Position numbers and translations under genes: made by a program. Of a stretch of 64,000 nt of DNA, positions 11,995-22,865 are shown piece after piece (position 1 is the stretch's first letter; every line of letters starts with the position of its first letter). Where the stretch lies: NCBI GenBank assembly GCA_021397835.1, contig JAJFZO010000049.1:3663001-3727000 (forward strand), read 5' to 3'. Below the pieces are notes generated by a model that did no database searches, had not been told where the DNA came from, and was given only the letters and a program-made list of their open reading frames with translations. The stretch is from Moringa oleifera. Lineage: Eukaryota > Streptophyta > Magnoliopsida > Brassicales > Moringaceae.

Positions 11995-14900
11995 CTAAGA
12001 TGATGAAGTCACAGTGGTGGTAGTCCTACCTTCCTTGTGGTCACCAAAGATACGTTGCCGGAAGTCTTTCACCATGAGAGGGAGACCCTTACGCAGTGAT
12101 ACCTTGGGTTGCCAACCAAGAAGCTCCTTGGCCCTTGTAATATCAGGCTTTCTCTTGTGGGGGTCATCTTCTGTGTTAGGCCTGAACTCTATCTTTGCAT
12201 TGGGGTCAATTGTTTGTTGCACCACCTGCATCAAAACAAATGAAGAAGAGTCCTTAGCATTCTCCAAAAAAAAAAAACACCCAAGCAAATCAAGAGAAAT
12301 CCCAATTTCATTCAAGGAGAAAATGGTTCTTGGGAGACAACCACGTGAGGATGTAGCTCAGAAAAGGTAATACAGTTACCTCAGCAAGCTCCAGCATGGT
12401 GAATTCACCAGGGTTTCCAAGATTAAATGGGCCCACATGTTCTCCTTCCATCAGACGCATCAAACCCTCCACCTGTTTCAGCACATATAAAATATTGTTT
12501 TGGTCTATCATTCTTCCAAATCAAGGCACTCTCTGAGTCTTCACATTATTTTTCTTTTTTCAAATGTAACAGCCCTCACACAGGAACATAACCATATACA
12601 AATATATTGGTAATTATCACAAATGGCAGATGCATAAAATATCAGTCGGCAAATGCCTGCTCCCCAAGATAGACCCATCAACTCCTAACTGCCATCTTCT
12701 ACTCAAAATATTTGTCAACCACATCAAAGAGACAATGAAATCACATATAATATACTTACAGGAGTTGTCAATTATGTAATGAAAGGGACAAAACAAGGAC
12801 CCATCTTCATCTATACCTGTATATCTACATGTATCCTTTCTTTTATGGCTTGGAAGAATCATCCAAACATTTGAGAGCAAAAATTGATACCCAATGACAT
12901 GAATAACATAAACAAGTGGCCCTACCTCTGTTCCACTCACATGCTACATGTCTCCTAGAATTAAATGTGTCCCTGCCCAGCACATTGATTTAGGACCATG
13001 GCTATGTGAAAATAAGAAGTAAAATCAACATCAACTTTGTGAAGGATGTGCAGACCCTACTTTTCACATGGAATATTGACTCAAAGCAAAGACTACATTC
13101 AGAAATCATTGATGACCAAACCTCAAATCTCTACTCACATGAATTTTAAGGTTCTATAATTGGTAGCGACGCTTTCTTTCTTTACAATCAATCCAGTTGA
13201 TTAAAACAACAAAACAAAACTTCCACCAGATTAGAGTAAGACAAAAGAGCAAGACAGTATCTACAAACCACCAAACAAAAGTTAAACAAACCAATGTCTG
13301 TATTAGCAACCCCTTAAAAGGTAAATGAATGCCATAAAGATATGAGCATCCTCACCAGATCAGAAACATATTGGAAACTCCTTGTCTGCTTGCCGTCACC
13401 ATAAACAGTCAAAGGCTCTTTCCTTAGCGCCTGCAACATGCCGTTATATCATCATCAACTAAATCATTGACACTCACAAACCCCCAAAAGATCTACATAA
13501 TTATACAAAACCCACTTTAGAATACTATCAAATACTCTACCTGAGCAACGAAATTGCTAACAACACGACCATCATCAATGCACATTCGAGGGCCATATGT
13601 GTTGAAAATCCTAGCAATCCTGACCTGAAAATCATTTACCAGTAGATATTATGAACACATTTGCTTTCCTCTTTAAAAGTTCTTTCTTTTTGTGTGTGTC
13701 TGTGTAGCTGCCCTAAAGTACATTAGTTAAGTGATTAATTATTGGTAATTAAGGTAATTGAGGCACAACCTCGACCCCAGCTCCTCTGTGATAGTCCATG
13801 GTCAGAGTTTCTGCTGTACGCTTTCCTTCGTCATAACAACTTCGGACACCTGTCACGCGTACCAGAAACCCTGTCTGTCAGATACCGACTGCGTTGTATT
13901 ATAATACCAGGCTTTGTCACCTTTTAGAAAAATTACCAACATGTCCCCAAATTGACTTTGAAATTACAGAACTTTAAAATCAGAAAACCAGGGTTTCAAA
14001 AGAAACCATATAATTCTACTTCTAAAGCTTTTAGAAATGGCAGGGGTTTAATCTGGCGCGGTGTTTCCATAGAAACACGATGTGAGCCAAGGGATTGAGG
14101 CACCGAAAATCACGGGTGTCTCGTTGACCTGTAAAAGCTTAGCCCAGATCTAAAACACTAAAGCCTCGTGACCCACCGCCACTGCTGGCCGAGGCAAACC
14201 TATCTTTCCTGTTGGAGAGGAGAAAAAAGAAAGGGAAAGCCACGGCTCCTTGGACAAAGAAATGAAACGGAAACGCGAGTTTCCAGATTCCAATCACCAG
14301 AATTTCAGGAGGAACAATAAACAATAGTAACAGCAATAGTAATAATAAAGAAATATGAGAGTCAGTTTACCAATGGGATTAACATTGCCCCAGTAAGTCT
14401 CGACTTGTGGATGCTGCAGAGGATCACCGTACACCTCGCTGGTGCTGGTCAGCAAAAATCTAGCTCCCACTCTCTTCGCTAGTCCAAGCATGTTCAGTGT
14501 CCCAACCACATTTGTCTTGTAACGTTTAGAGTTAAGGGGAAACAAGAAGCCCAAGCAAAAACACCAGAATTTTTTAAGAAGAATAAAGGAGCAAATAACT
14601 GACGCAAAGCGAAAAAGGATATAATAGTCTTAACGGGGTTGAATTTGTAATGGACAGGGGAGGCAGGGCAAGCGAGATGGTAGATCTGATCGACCTCGAG
14701 AAGGATGGGCTCGACGACATCATGACGGATGAGCTCGAAATTTGGGTTTCCAAAGTGGTGCATCACGTTCTCTTTCCTTCCCGTGAAGAAGTTATCCACC
14801 ACGATCACGCTGTCCCCTCTCTCGATCAGACGGTCAACGAGGTGGGACCCGACGAACCCGGCCCCGCCCGTTACCACGATCCTCAATCCCTTCCGTTTCA

Positions 14901-15240
14901 GCCCCAACGGCACCTTTCCACCCGCTGACCCGAACCCGACTCGGTTGAGATACTCAAAGTTTTGCCTCCTCTGGGGCGGCAGAGGCAGGTAGGACTCCGA
15001 CAGCGAGATCCGGTCGACATAGCTTTCAGCGTACGATGGGGCCCGGTTGAAGTAGGGAGAAATAGTAAAGACCAAGGTGGCTATGGCAATGCCCACGAGC
15101 ACGAAGACGAGCCGCTGCTCTCGGAGCATGTAGCGAATCGGGCGGGTCATCGAGAACCATGGCTTGATGGGTTTCGGCGAGTACACATCGTTGGCGGGTT
15201 TTTCCGTTTCATGCCCCCTGTAAATCAGCTCTGACCCCAT
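11995..15240 (-). CDS. UXS: UDP-xylose synthase / UDP-glucuronate decarboxylase, membrane-anchored (UXS2/UXS4-like)
   Basis: Seven coding exons on the minus strand: 15240-14623, 14518-14371, 13849-13770, 13624-13541, 13430-13356, 12472-12380 and 12225-11995, giving 1329 nt and 442 aa. The enzyme oxidises and decarboxylates UDP-glucuronate to UDP-xylose for cell-wall xylan and glycoprotein synthesis. A short cytosolic N-terminus and one membrane segment (about residues 44-60) indicate a Golgi type II form. The short-chain dehydrogenase core shows the NAD-binding GGAGFVG (125-131), the STSEVYGDP strand near 231, and the catalytic pair Tyr261 and Lys265 in SCYDEGKR. Length equals the Arabidopsis UXS2/UXS4 class. 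Intron 1 is AT-AC (listed separately); the exon 3 donor (GTTGTG) is weak, but frame and homology require it. Confidence 0.95.
14519..14622 (-). other. U12-type AT-AC intron (UXS coding intron 1)
   Basis: No GT donor here keeps the conserved KTIKTNV sequence. On the minus strand, exon 1 ends AAG ACT ATT and the intron begins ATATCCTTTTTC, a match to the U12 5' splice-site consensus ATATCCTTT. It ends AACGTTAC just before AAG ACA AAT. A U12 branch-site match, CCTTAAC, lies 12 bases before the AC end. The intron is 104 bases long and phase 0. Removing it gives the exact family sequence. It should be spliced by the minor (U11/U12) spliceosome. Confidence 0.92.
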
Positions 15241-18000
15241 ATCTACAATTCAGAGCAGACCCAATTCAAAAGACCGACGCAGATACAGAACGTATATAAC
15301 AGTAGCGTTTTTCTCTGTGTTTTCCTCCCCGGGGACTCAGTCACCAGCAGAGGGAGAAGTGTGCGTCTCTTGACAGCGTCGGGTTTTGGTTTATTTAAAC
15401 AAAATAAGACTCCAAAATAAGGATCAGACTTCTCTATTATTGCATAAATGCCATTATGCCCTCATTTACCTTTTCAGTTTATTTTTTCAATTTCTTATTA
15501 TTTTTCTGCAAAAGTAAACTGTTTTTGACTTCTCCCCTGGGGCCAATTGAAAAATATTTAATATTATAAATTTAAATAAAATGAGTCTACCAGTATTTAG
15601 TTACCGTGTTAAGAATATCTTCAACCTCAACCATTAAATTTAATATTTTTCTAATATTAAAAAAGTAATTTTTTAACAATATTAAACATCAATTATTTAT
15701 ATCAAATTAACAGTAAAATATTATTTTAATAATTATTAATGAAAAACATTTATTTATTTAAAATAATTAAATTTTATAATATTCCAAACTGGGTAATCAT
15801 AGTTATTTTCTCAAGAATTGATTTAAAAAATGTGGTACAAACATGATTTGACATCACCCATAATCAAATCAATTTCAAAATCAGAATGGGCAAACTATAT
15901 ATTAATTTTTCTATTCTTTAGGAATACCCTAACCCTAAAGAGGACAACCAATAGCTTTAAACCGAAGAAAAGGGCTTAATTGAAATTTCAAAGTGTCCGA
16001 TTGACAAGGGAAAGGGACGGGAGCCACTGAAACCGCCCGCGGCCAGGGAGGTCAAGAAAGGCGCCTCAACGCCTTCGCTAATTCCCCCACTCACTGACAA
16101 TTTGGTGGAAACTTTGAGTGATTTGGACGTTGATTTCTCTCTTTTTCTAGGCTTAAACCTAACATGCCCCTCGCATCAAATATTGTTAATTTTAACTTTT
16201 TTATTATTATAATAGTTCTTTTATGCTTTTTTTTTTGGATAATTTTTAATTATTCTAATTAATGGATTTAATTCTTTTAAGGTTGAGATCACTTTACGTC
16301 ACCATGCAAATAGCCAAGGAGCTTTGATGAATTCGGACACTTTCTCATTTTTCTCGTTAATCATGATATCACGATGCGGCAATAATCTAAGCTTAATGTT
16401 TTTGCCGAAGCTTGGTAAACAAGAGACCTACGCGACCAGACACATGACAAAATGCATGTTAAAATTTTTATAATTTATTTTTATTTTTTTATAAAATTTA
16501 ATATTTTTTTGAATGTAATGTCATACAAATTTAATTTTTTGATAACTACTTTGAAGATAAACATTATTTTTATTAAAGATAATACTTATTATGTTTGATG
16601 TATCTCATAAATGTGAAAATTTAATTATTATTATTATTATTATTGTTATTTTATGTATATCTATTTTTTCTCCAACAATGATGATTTTAACGATTTTTTT
16701 ATAATTATTTTAAAATATATTTTTAGATACCGATATCATTTGAAATTAAAAGAAATTAATTTTAAAGGACTCACCATAAGTTAAAAAAATAATGTTCAAA
16801 TCGATATTTCAAATAATTTATTTATACATAATATTTTATTAAATTGATGATATAACATTTTATTCAATATTATTTTGTTTCCTATCAAGCTATATATATA
16901 ACTTATTTTAAAAATATATATCATTTAAATTAATGTAACGTGTAAAATCTCACAATTTAAATGATATCATCCTTTTTAAAAAAAAAAAAAAAAAGAACTA
17001 AATGGTTGTCTAGGTCTTGTAACTTCAGCTTGACATCCTTTATACATTAATATGCCCAATAAAATATGAGCAAAGCTGTTGAATTGCAAATGGGTTTATT
17101 ATTAACGAAAAAATTTGGATCAGCAGAAATTCCATTTTGCCCACACATTTGACATTTTCTAACTTTAAATTAGATGTAATACATGTAATTCTCCTATGTT
17201 ATTTTATTATTTATCGCATTAATATTTAATTTATTCATCATACTTATATATATATTTATTTATTTAAAAATGTCAAAGTATTTATTATATAAATGATATT
17301 TAAAACATACAAACAATTATAAATATGAAAATAATGCAATTGATTTCATTGCACTTACCCATCTGTAAGGTGGGTATCATATTTAAAGTCATCAATACAA
17401 TATTTTATTAAAAATTGTGAAGTGTTATTTATTTTAATTATAATTACATGAATTTAATTGATAGAAAATGATATACCAAATAATTAATGTGAAATTATAA
17501 AAAATACATTATTATATTCTTATTGATATAAATATTCAAATAAGATTTATATGGCCGTCGCTTTATTCATTCATTTGACATGCAATTCTTTGTCCGACAT
17601 AACTAACCTTATATTAAATTGCTGATAATTATTATCATATTTCCACAAAACCAACAACTCGTGCTTCCTGATGGTCATGTTGGACACGATCAATCACACA
17701 CTTACGTGTTGCAGACCTAATGCCTTTGATTAGATAAACGCCTGCCTCTCCATTAATGTAAGATACAAAATTGGTGTGGGAAAATAAAATTAAAAAATAA
17801 AACTAATTTAGTAATACAGTAATTATTTAATGAAATTTAATAAATAATAGTTGAAGATGATAATTAAAAAAACTTCACTGGGTTAATTTTGTAATTTTGA
17901 AAAATTTGATCTAATATTATATATGATTTTTTTTTATTTCTTGTTCAGCCGAATTTATTAATTGTAGCCAGCTATATTAGGAAACATATAGAATATAGAA
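15241..18000. other. UXS upstream region and AT-rich intergenic DNA
   Basis: About 150 bases next to the UXS start look like leader and proximal promoter. At 15925-15941 there are two tandem CCCTAA units, resembling a telo-box. From about 15540 to 17950 the sequence is mostly AT-rich low complexity with TAT, ATT and TA runs. I see no coding exons. Confidence 0.55.
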
Positions 18001-18600
18001 AATGAGAGACCCAGGGGACGGTCCTGCGGGTGTGTGGGGCCGGCGGGGGTGGGACTTGAGTTGCACGTCGTGGCAATATTGATATTGAAGCGACGTTGAC
18101 TGACCTCCGGACACGTGGCACCAAATTATTCCCAAGTTTCATGCACTGCACCGCATCCTGCCGTTTGTTTACGGTTCGGTTACCAACCAACGTTTGCACC
18201 ATCATGAGAGCACTACAGGAAGACCGGGTTTCCTTTGTTGAGAAAATATCGGGTGGGGTCGTGCTTGGATTCATTGAAGTGCACATGTTTTTTTTTTTTT
18301 TAATTTTCCGAAGCGTCCCCCAAAATCGCGCCTCGATCTGCACCGTTTCATGGGGAGCTGAAGAAGGGCCGGAAATTTTTGGGAAGCCCATGAGGCGGTG
18401 GTGACGTGGTGAGGGTTTTTATTGGCCATTTCTTAGACTGCGCCTTGATCTATGCCCTGAGATTATGGTCCGTCAATTCTGATGATAGGTTGGGCTGGTT
18501 CATCGGCTGGGAGGCCAACCCCAGGCCATGAAGCCTAACCCATTAGCTTGACTATGGACGCTAGGAAGAAGAATTGTCTGCATGCCTAAGTGGCCGAGTC
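18001..18600. other. GC-richer island with G-box, function unknown
   Basis: This segment is markedly richer in G+C than its flanks. It contains an ACGT-core G-box, CACGTG, at 18112-18117. Open frames on both strands (139 aa minus at 17972-18391; 102 aa plus at 18096-18404) overlap each other and match no family I know. It could be an isolated regulatory island, a decayed gene or transposon remnant, or an unrecognised transcript. Confidence 0.3.
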
Positions 18601-18816
18601 TCTAATTAGCCAGTGTTATTTGTTTCCTTCACTGATAGCTACATTGAATCCATTCACAATAAGAACATTTTCATCGATATAATCTCCGGAATGATTCTGA
18701 TGCAAGTCTGCAAGAGCAGGTTTTTAGATGGTCTGATTTGAGGCATTGAAAAATTTATAAAATTAAGAGAAAAATTTTATCGTTTAAAGTTTAAATTAGT
18801 ATGTCTATTTTCAAAG

Positions 18817-18847
<31 letters not shown>

Positions 18848-19409
18848 GTATATTATATAAAATAAAGATATATTAATTTTATTAAATCTAAGTAAATAAG
18901 AGAGCTAGTTTCAGAAAGCTCTTCATCTTATCAACTGAATGTTTACACTCAATATGGTTTTCATGTGAAATTCGATTTTGACAAATTTAATTGCATATTT
19001 GCAATTAAACTGACCATTAAAAAATGATTAATAATTTTAACTTTTTTTTTTTTTTCTGATGCAAACGCAATATTATTTGATTGAGAAAAGACTGATGTTG
19101 TACCAAATGTAATTATCTTACTTCAGTGACATGATTGAATCATGTGCCAAATGTGATTGTCATACTTTGTTGATAAGAGAAGAAATAGTACTTACACCAA
19201 GGCAACACTTAATCATACTTTATTGATAATACAATATGTATTGTACATTTAGTATATATTTTGATGTATATTAAGGATTAATCAACTGACTGGGAACAAG
19301 AAGAAGAACAACAACAGACACTGCCCCTAAACTTACATGGGATCAGAGGTTTATTAGAACCTGCTTATTAATTGGTAAAATGCTAGTCCTGAGAATCAAG
19401 CAGGGGGAT
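18601..19409. other. Intergenic region downstream of the PMEI gene
   Basis: It contains a (TC)n run at 18817-18837 passing directly into a TA run to about 18848, then AT-rich sequence and the probable PMEI 3' UTR. No gene is seen. Confidence 0.6.
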
Positions 19410-20027
19410 TCACAAGCCAGTTGTGGCAAGTTTGTTGACAAGAGCCAGTGCGTTACTGGTAACATAAGTGGCATTCAAAACCCTATTTCGAAGCAAGTTC
19501 AGTTGGTTTCTTCTTCTTCTGTCCTCAAAACCATCCAAGCAGGTGCTCTCGTCGGTAAGTGCTGCACTCATCCATGTCGTCAGGTCACTCATCTGCACCT
19601 CGAAGTTTCCTGCAGTCAGGTTCCTTAGTGTGCCGAGTGATCTGTGGAGCTCGTCTATGGCGTCTTGAAAGAGCTCTACGCAGTCAGAAAGGGCAACTCT
19701 GTTTCTCCCTCTCATGTGCTTCTCTTTCTTCAGTTTTGTCAAGAACTGAGCCACCTTCTTGGCTTCACCGATGGTAACTGAAACACCGGCACGAGCCCAC
19801 TTGCTGGGACTTCTCTTGGCGACGTTCGAGAAGGACGCGAGTGAGTGGACACAGAGGGCTTGGTACGTTGTGACACTGCATGCTTCTTGAACGTAAGAGT
19901 CTCCTTTTTCAGATGTTGAAGAACAGTTGAAACTTAGCAGCAACGCAATGACCAGAATTGTCCCAAAAACATTAATCCCTTCCATTAGGGTTCTGCTTAA
20001 GGTTCTTAGTCGAAGAAGATGGCCCAA
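19410..20027 (-). CDS. PMEI: Pectin methylesterase inhibitor-like protein
   Basis: Single-exon minus-strand frame of 205 aa from the first ATG, or 191 aa from an in-frame ATG at 19985. The second start places a hydrophobic signal peptide (INVFGTILVIALLLSF) almost at the N-terminus and is more likely. The mature part is an all-helical PMEI/invertase-inhibitor domain with the four diagnostic cysteines, Cys50, Cys59, Cys116 and Cys163 (numbered from the first Met), expected to pair 1-2 and 3-4. The protein would be secreted to the apoplast and bind pectin methylesterase; invertase inhibition cannot be excluded from sequence. It is intronless, as usual for the family. A TATA-like element lies at 20172-20177. 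The Arabidopsis neighbours recalled here, At3g62820 and At2g47670, are also PMEI-like. Confidence 0.92.
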   Translation of the reverse strand: MGHLLRLRTLSRTLMEGINVFGTILVIALLLSFNCSSTSEKGDSYVQEACSVTTYQALCVHSLASFSNVAKRSPSKWARAGVSVTIGEAKKVAQFLTKLKKEKHMRGRNRVALSDCVELFQDAIDELHRSLGTLRNLTAGNFEVQMSDLTTWMSAALTDESTCLDGFEDRRRRNQLNLLRNRVLNATYVTSNALALVNKLATTGL

Positions 20028-20171
20028 AAGAATTAAGTGGGGAGAATGAAGAACAACACAGATGGGTTTCTGGGGCTAGCAATGGACCTTGCAGACTCTA
20101 TGATGGGAGGAGGCAACTAAGACCCATTATCTCTTGCATGACCTATGGGTTCCGGTAGCTAGCAGGACAGC

Positions 20172-20177
20172 TTTATA
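20172..20177 (-). promoter_or_regulatory. TATA box of the PMEI-like gene
   Basis: TATAAA reads on the minus strand, about 145 bases upstream of the first ATG and 190 upstream of the second. The position suits a plant core promoter; the transcription start is inferred. Confidence 0.5.
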
Positions 20178-21594
20178 AGGGTTTTCCATGGCTGAGTTGG
20201 ATAAAGTGAGAGCTTTTTGAAGGGGGGGTTTGCCAAAAAGGCAAGAGACTGATGAGTGCAGTAATGGAGGGAAGAGGGGATGTGATATGAACCTGAAATA
20301 GGTCAGGAAAACGAAGAGACATGTGAATTGGGCAGGCGAGTTTTCTCAAAGTCTTTGTGACGGGAGATCTGTTAAGTTATGTCTTTAATAAGGGGAAATG
20401 TAATGTCTGCCAACGACTGGTCAGTTGTCACCACTGAATTTGACAAATAACCTATGCCTAGAAGTAATAAAAACCAACTCACTGTCAAATCAAGTTACTG
20501 ATTTGAAGTCTTCTTGGGTACGATTAGTAATTCAGTGGCAGTCCGAAACTTGGACTGTCTTGATCTCATCTTGATCTGTATTATTAACGGCAGGATTTCT
20601 AAATAGGACATTGAGATAAGATCAGAAGAAGAGTCAGCTCCATGATGAGGGCAAAGCTGGTCCAGCTATAAATCTTTGGCAGCCAAACATAGAAAGACTT
20701 GTCGGAAGGAGATTGTAATGGTATCTTTTTTTTGGATTAAATTCACATGATTCTGCTAAATCAGTGATGCAGTTCACATGCTTCTACTGAAAAACAGAAA
20801 ACCCACTAACAACACTTATGACTGACCTTTACAAAAGGCTATTAGGATATTCGTGGAGGACTTGTCTAAGGCTTCATTAATGGAGGTGCAAACTGTAACC
20901 TCAGTGGCATTCAATAGTGTTCCTTCTTTTGGATCTTAAAGATTGGTAAGATAAAAAGTTACCCGCTTTTTTCCTAAGTTTGGCTGAATTATTAAAGATA
21001 AAACCTAAAAGAAAAGGTTTGAAAAAAATGATTTTTCATAAAGCAATGTAATATAAACAAAATTGTTATATGACGCTAATTTGGATAACACATCTCATAA
21101 AGATATAATCACCAAAAGAAATGAGAAGAGTGATGAAGATCATGTGCAGGATGGCGAAGGATGTGGAAGATTATGCCCACACCCACATGAACCTGATTTT
21201 GCACAATATGCTACTGGCTGGCTGGCTGCTCAAGATGTAAATCCAGTGTTTGTGCGTTTGACAAACCGTGCCTAACTATGTATCAACATTGGAAAGATGG
21301 CTTGGGTGGGAAGGGAAAAATGTTCTTTTTGTGGAAGGGAACATATCAACAGCGACAAATCAAACGTCCAACCATTTCACTGTTATTCAAGTTCTTAAGC
21401 ATTAGAAAGCACAGAGAAGTTTTAACTTGGACAACAAACGGATTTTTGACACAGAAACAGATAAATCACTTTCCTACTCCAGCCAACTCCTTCAAATAAA
21501 TGCTGCTGATATTGATAATAGTTCAATAAACATTACCGCTAAATATAAAGCAATGTAACTGATTGCCATGTATCAAAATCTGACATTCACTCCC
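20178..21594. other. Intergenic region between PMEI promoter and MZM1 3' end
   Basis: It holds the distal promoter of the PMEI-like gene and the probable 3' UTR of the LYR gene. Two short plus-strand frames at 21063-21499 are adjacent but have no recognisable domain. No gene is supported. Confidence 0.55.
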
Positions 21595-22865
21595 TTATAC
21601 GGACTTCCGAAGGATCTCCTCAGAAGGAACCTCAAGCGTTGCTCCAGCGTGCTCTTTACTTGGCTTCACCTCTGCAATGACCAGCATTGGCATGTAAAAC
21701 ATCAGACACATTCTCTTAACAAAATGCTTGGAAACACCAACTAAATATTTAAGCAAAACATCTTTAATAACGAATAATTTAAAATGAAATTATTGGCTTC
21801 TTTTTAATATTGAATCATTTTAATGAAATTATTGACATAAATGGAAGAGAGAGGGGGATGGGGAAAGGAAGGCATAGAAGAAGAGAGAAGAGAAAAAGAA
21901 GAAAGTATTAAGCAAGGCAGACCACATCTAATCAAACAAGATGATGGTTAAATCAGTAGGCTATTGGTTTCTGTGAGAGCAATCAGAGACTTGATTATAA
22001 GAAAACATCACCCAAAGTGACACATGAAAACAATTATTCAAGACCTCCCTAATAAGGACATGGAGAAATGACATATCCGCTCTCTGTTTTCTTTTCCCCA
22101 CAATATTCTAAAGGCAGATCAAGCGCTGAAATGGGACACTTACACCACTTCATAGAAATAGAAGGCTACTACTTTTCTCAAAGCAAAGCAATGAAAAACC
22201 ATAAGTGAACTTGAACACAGCCGCGAAAACTTAATCACTAAGGTTCAGGGATCTGCCACAACTGTAAATGTATGTATGGTGTCCTACACACAATGACATA
22301 CATTCTGCACTTATTCGCATGTAGTTTCAAACACAATTAAAGATCTGTATCTATTAATAGAATGGCTTTGAATTGACACTTTATGTCAAAAGAACGAGTC
22401 TCCTCAATAAGGCTTCATCCAGATGAAGTGATGTGATTAGAACATTCGTAATGTAAGGTGTGCAGAGATCACAATACAGGCAATTAACCAAGCATATGGG
22501 GCGCAGAAAAAAAGAAGAAAAAGTAGCAAAAGCACTTGCGTTTAGTATTTTCAGATTGGCACAAGCCTGTCAGATATAAAAGCAAATAAGAAAACCAAAG
22601 GAAACAAGAAGGAGCGAATCCTACCGTAACCGCCACGCTCGTTGAGCTTCGCCTGGACAATCATGGTGGAGATGAAATGAGAGGCCTCACGTGCCTCATC
22701 AAGGAGCCTCTGGATGTCAGTCTCAGAAGACACATGACGATTCTCCTCGAATTTCTTGCGAACCTCAGCCGCCGACGCTTTCAGCATAACCGTATCGCCG
22801 GCGAACGATTTCCGCGTCGCTCTTAGCACGGCCCTGTATGCGCTTAGTGCTTCTCCGCCAACCAT
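21595..22865 (-). CDS. MZM1: LYR-motif mitochondrial assembly factor (MZM1/LYRM7-like)
   Basis: Two coding exons on the minus strand, 22865-22625 and 21671-21595, separated by a 953-base intron, give 105 aa. The N-terminus carries the Complex1_LYR signature with Ala-Tyr-Arg in place of Leu-Tyr-Arg at about residues 9-11 ([16 protein letters not shown]), followed by a basic, helical segment and a C-terminal [11 protein letters not shown]. The exon junction codon is Glu in RGGYEVKPS, as in plant homologues. LYRM7/MZM1 proteins act in the mitochondrial matrix in complex III assembly, chaperoning the Rieske iron-sulfur protein; the yeast name refers to mitochondrial zinc maintenance. Length fits. 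Arabidopsis At3g62810 is the recalled syntenic relative. Confidence 0.9.

Noticed and set aside
14650..15234. Plus-strand frames of about 90 aa opposite UXS exon 1
   Set aside because: Antisense shadows of a GC-rich exon with clear UXS protein sequence on the other strand.
15925..15941. Two CCCTAA units, telomere-like
   Set aside because: Too short for an interstitial telomere; at most a telo-box motif.
17972..18404. Overlapping 139 aa (minus) and 102 aa (plus) frames
   Set aside because: They occupy the same DNA on opposite strands, contain homopolymer-derived residues and match no family I recognise; kept only as a GC-island observation.
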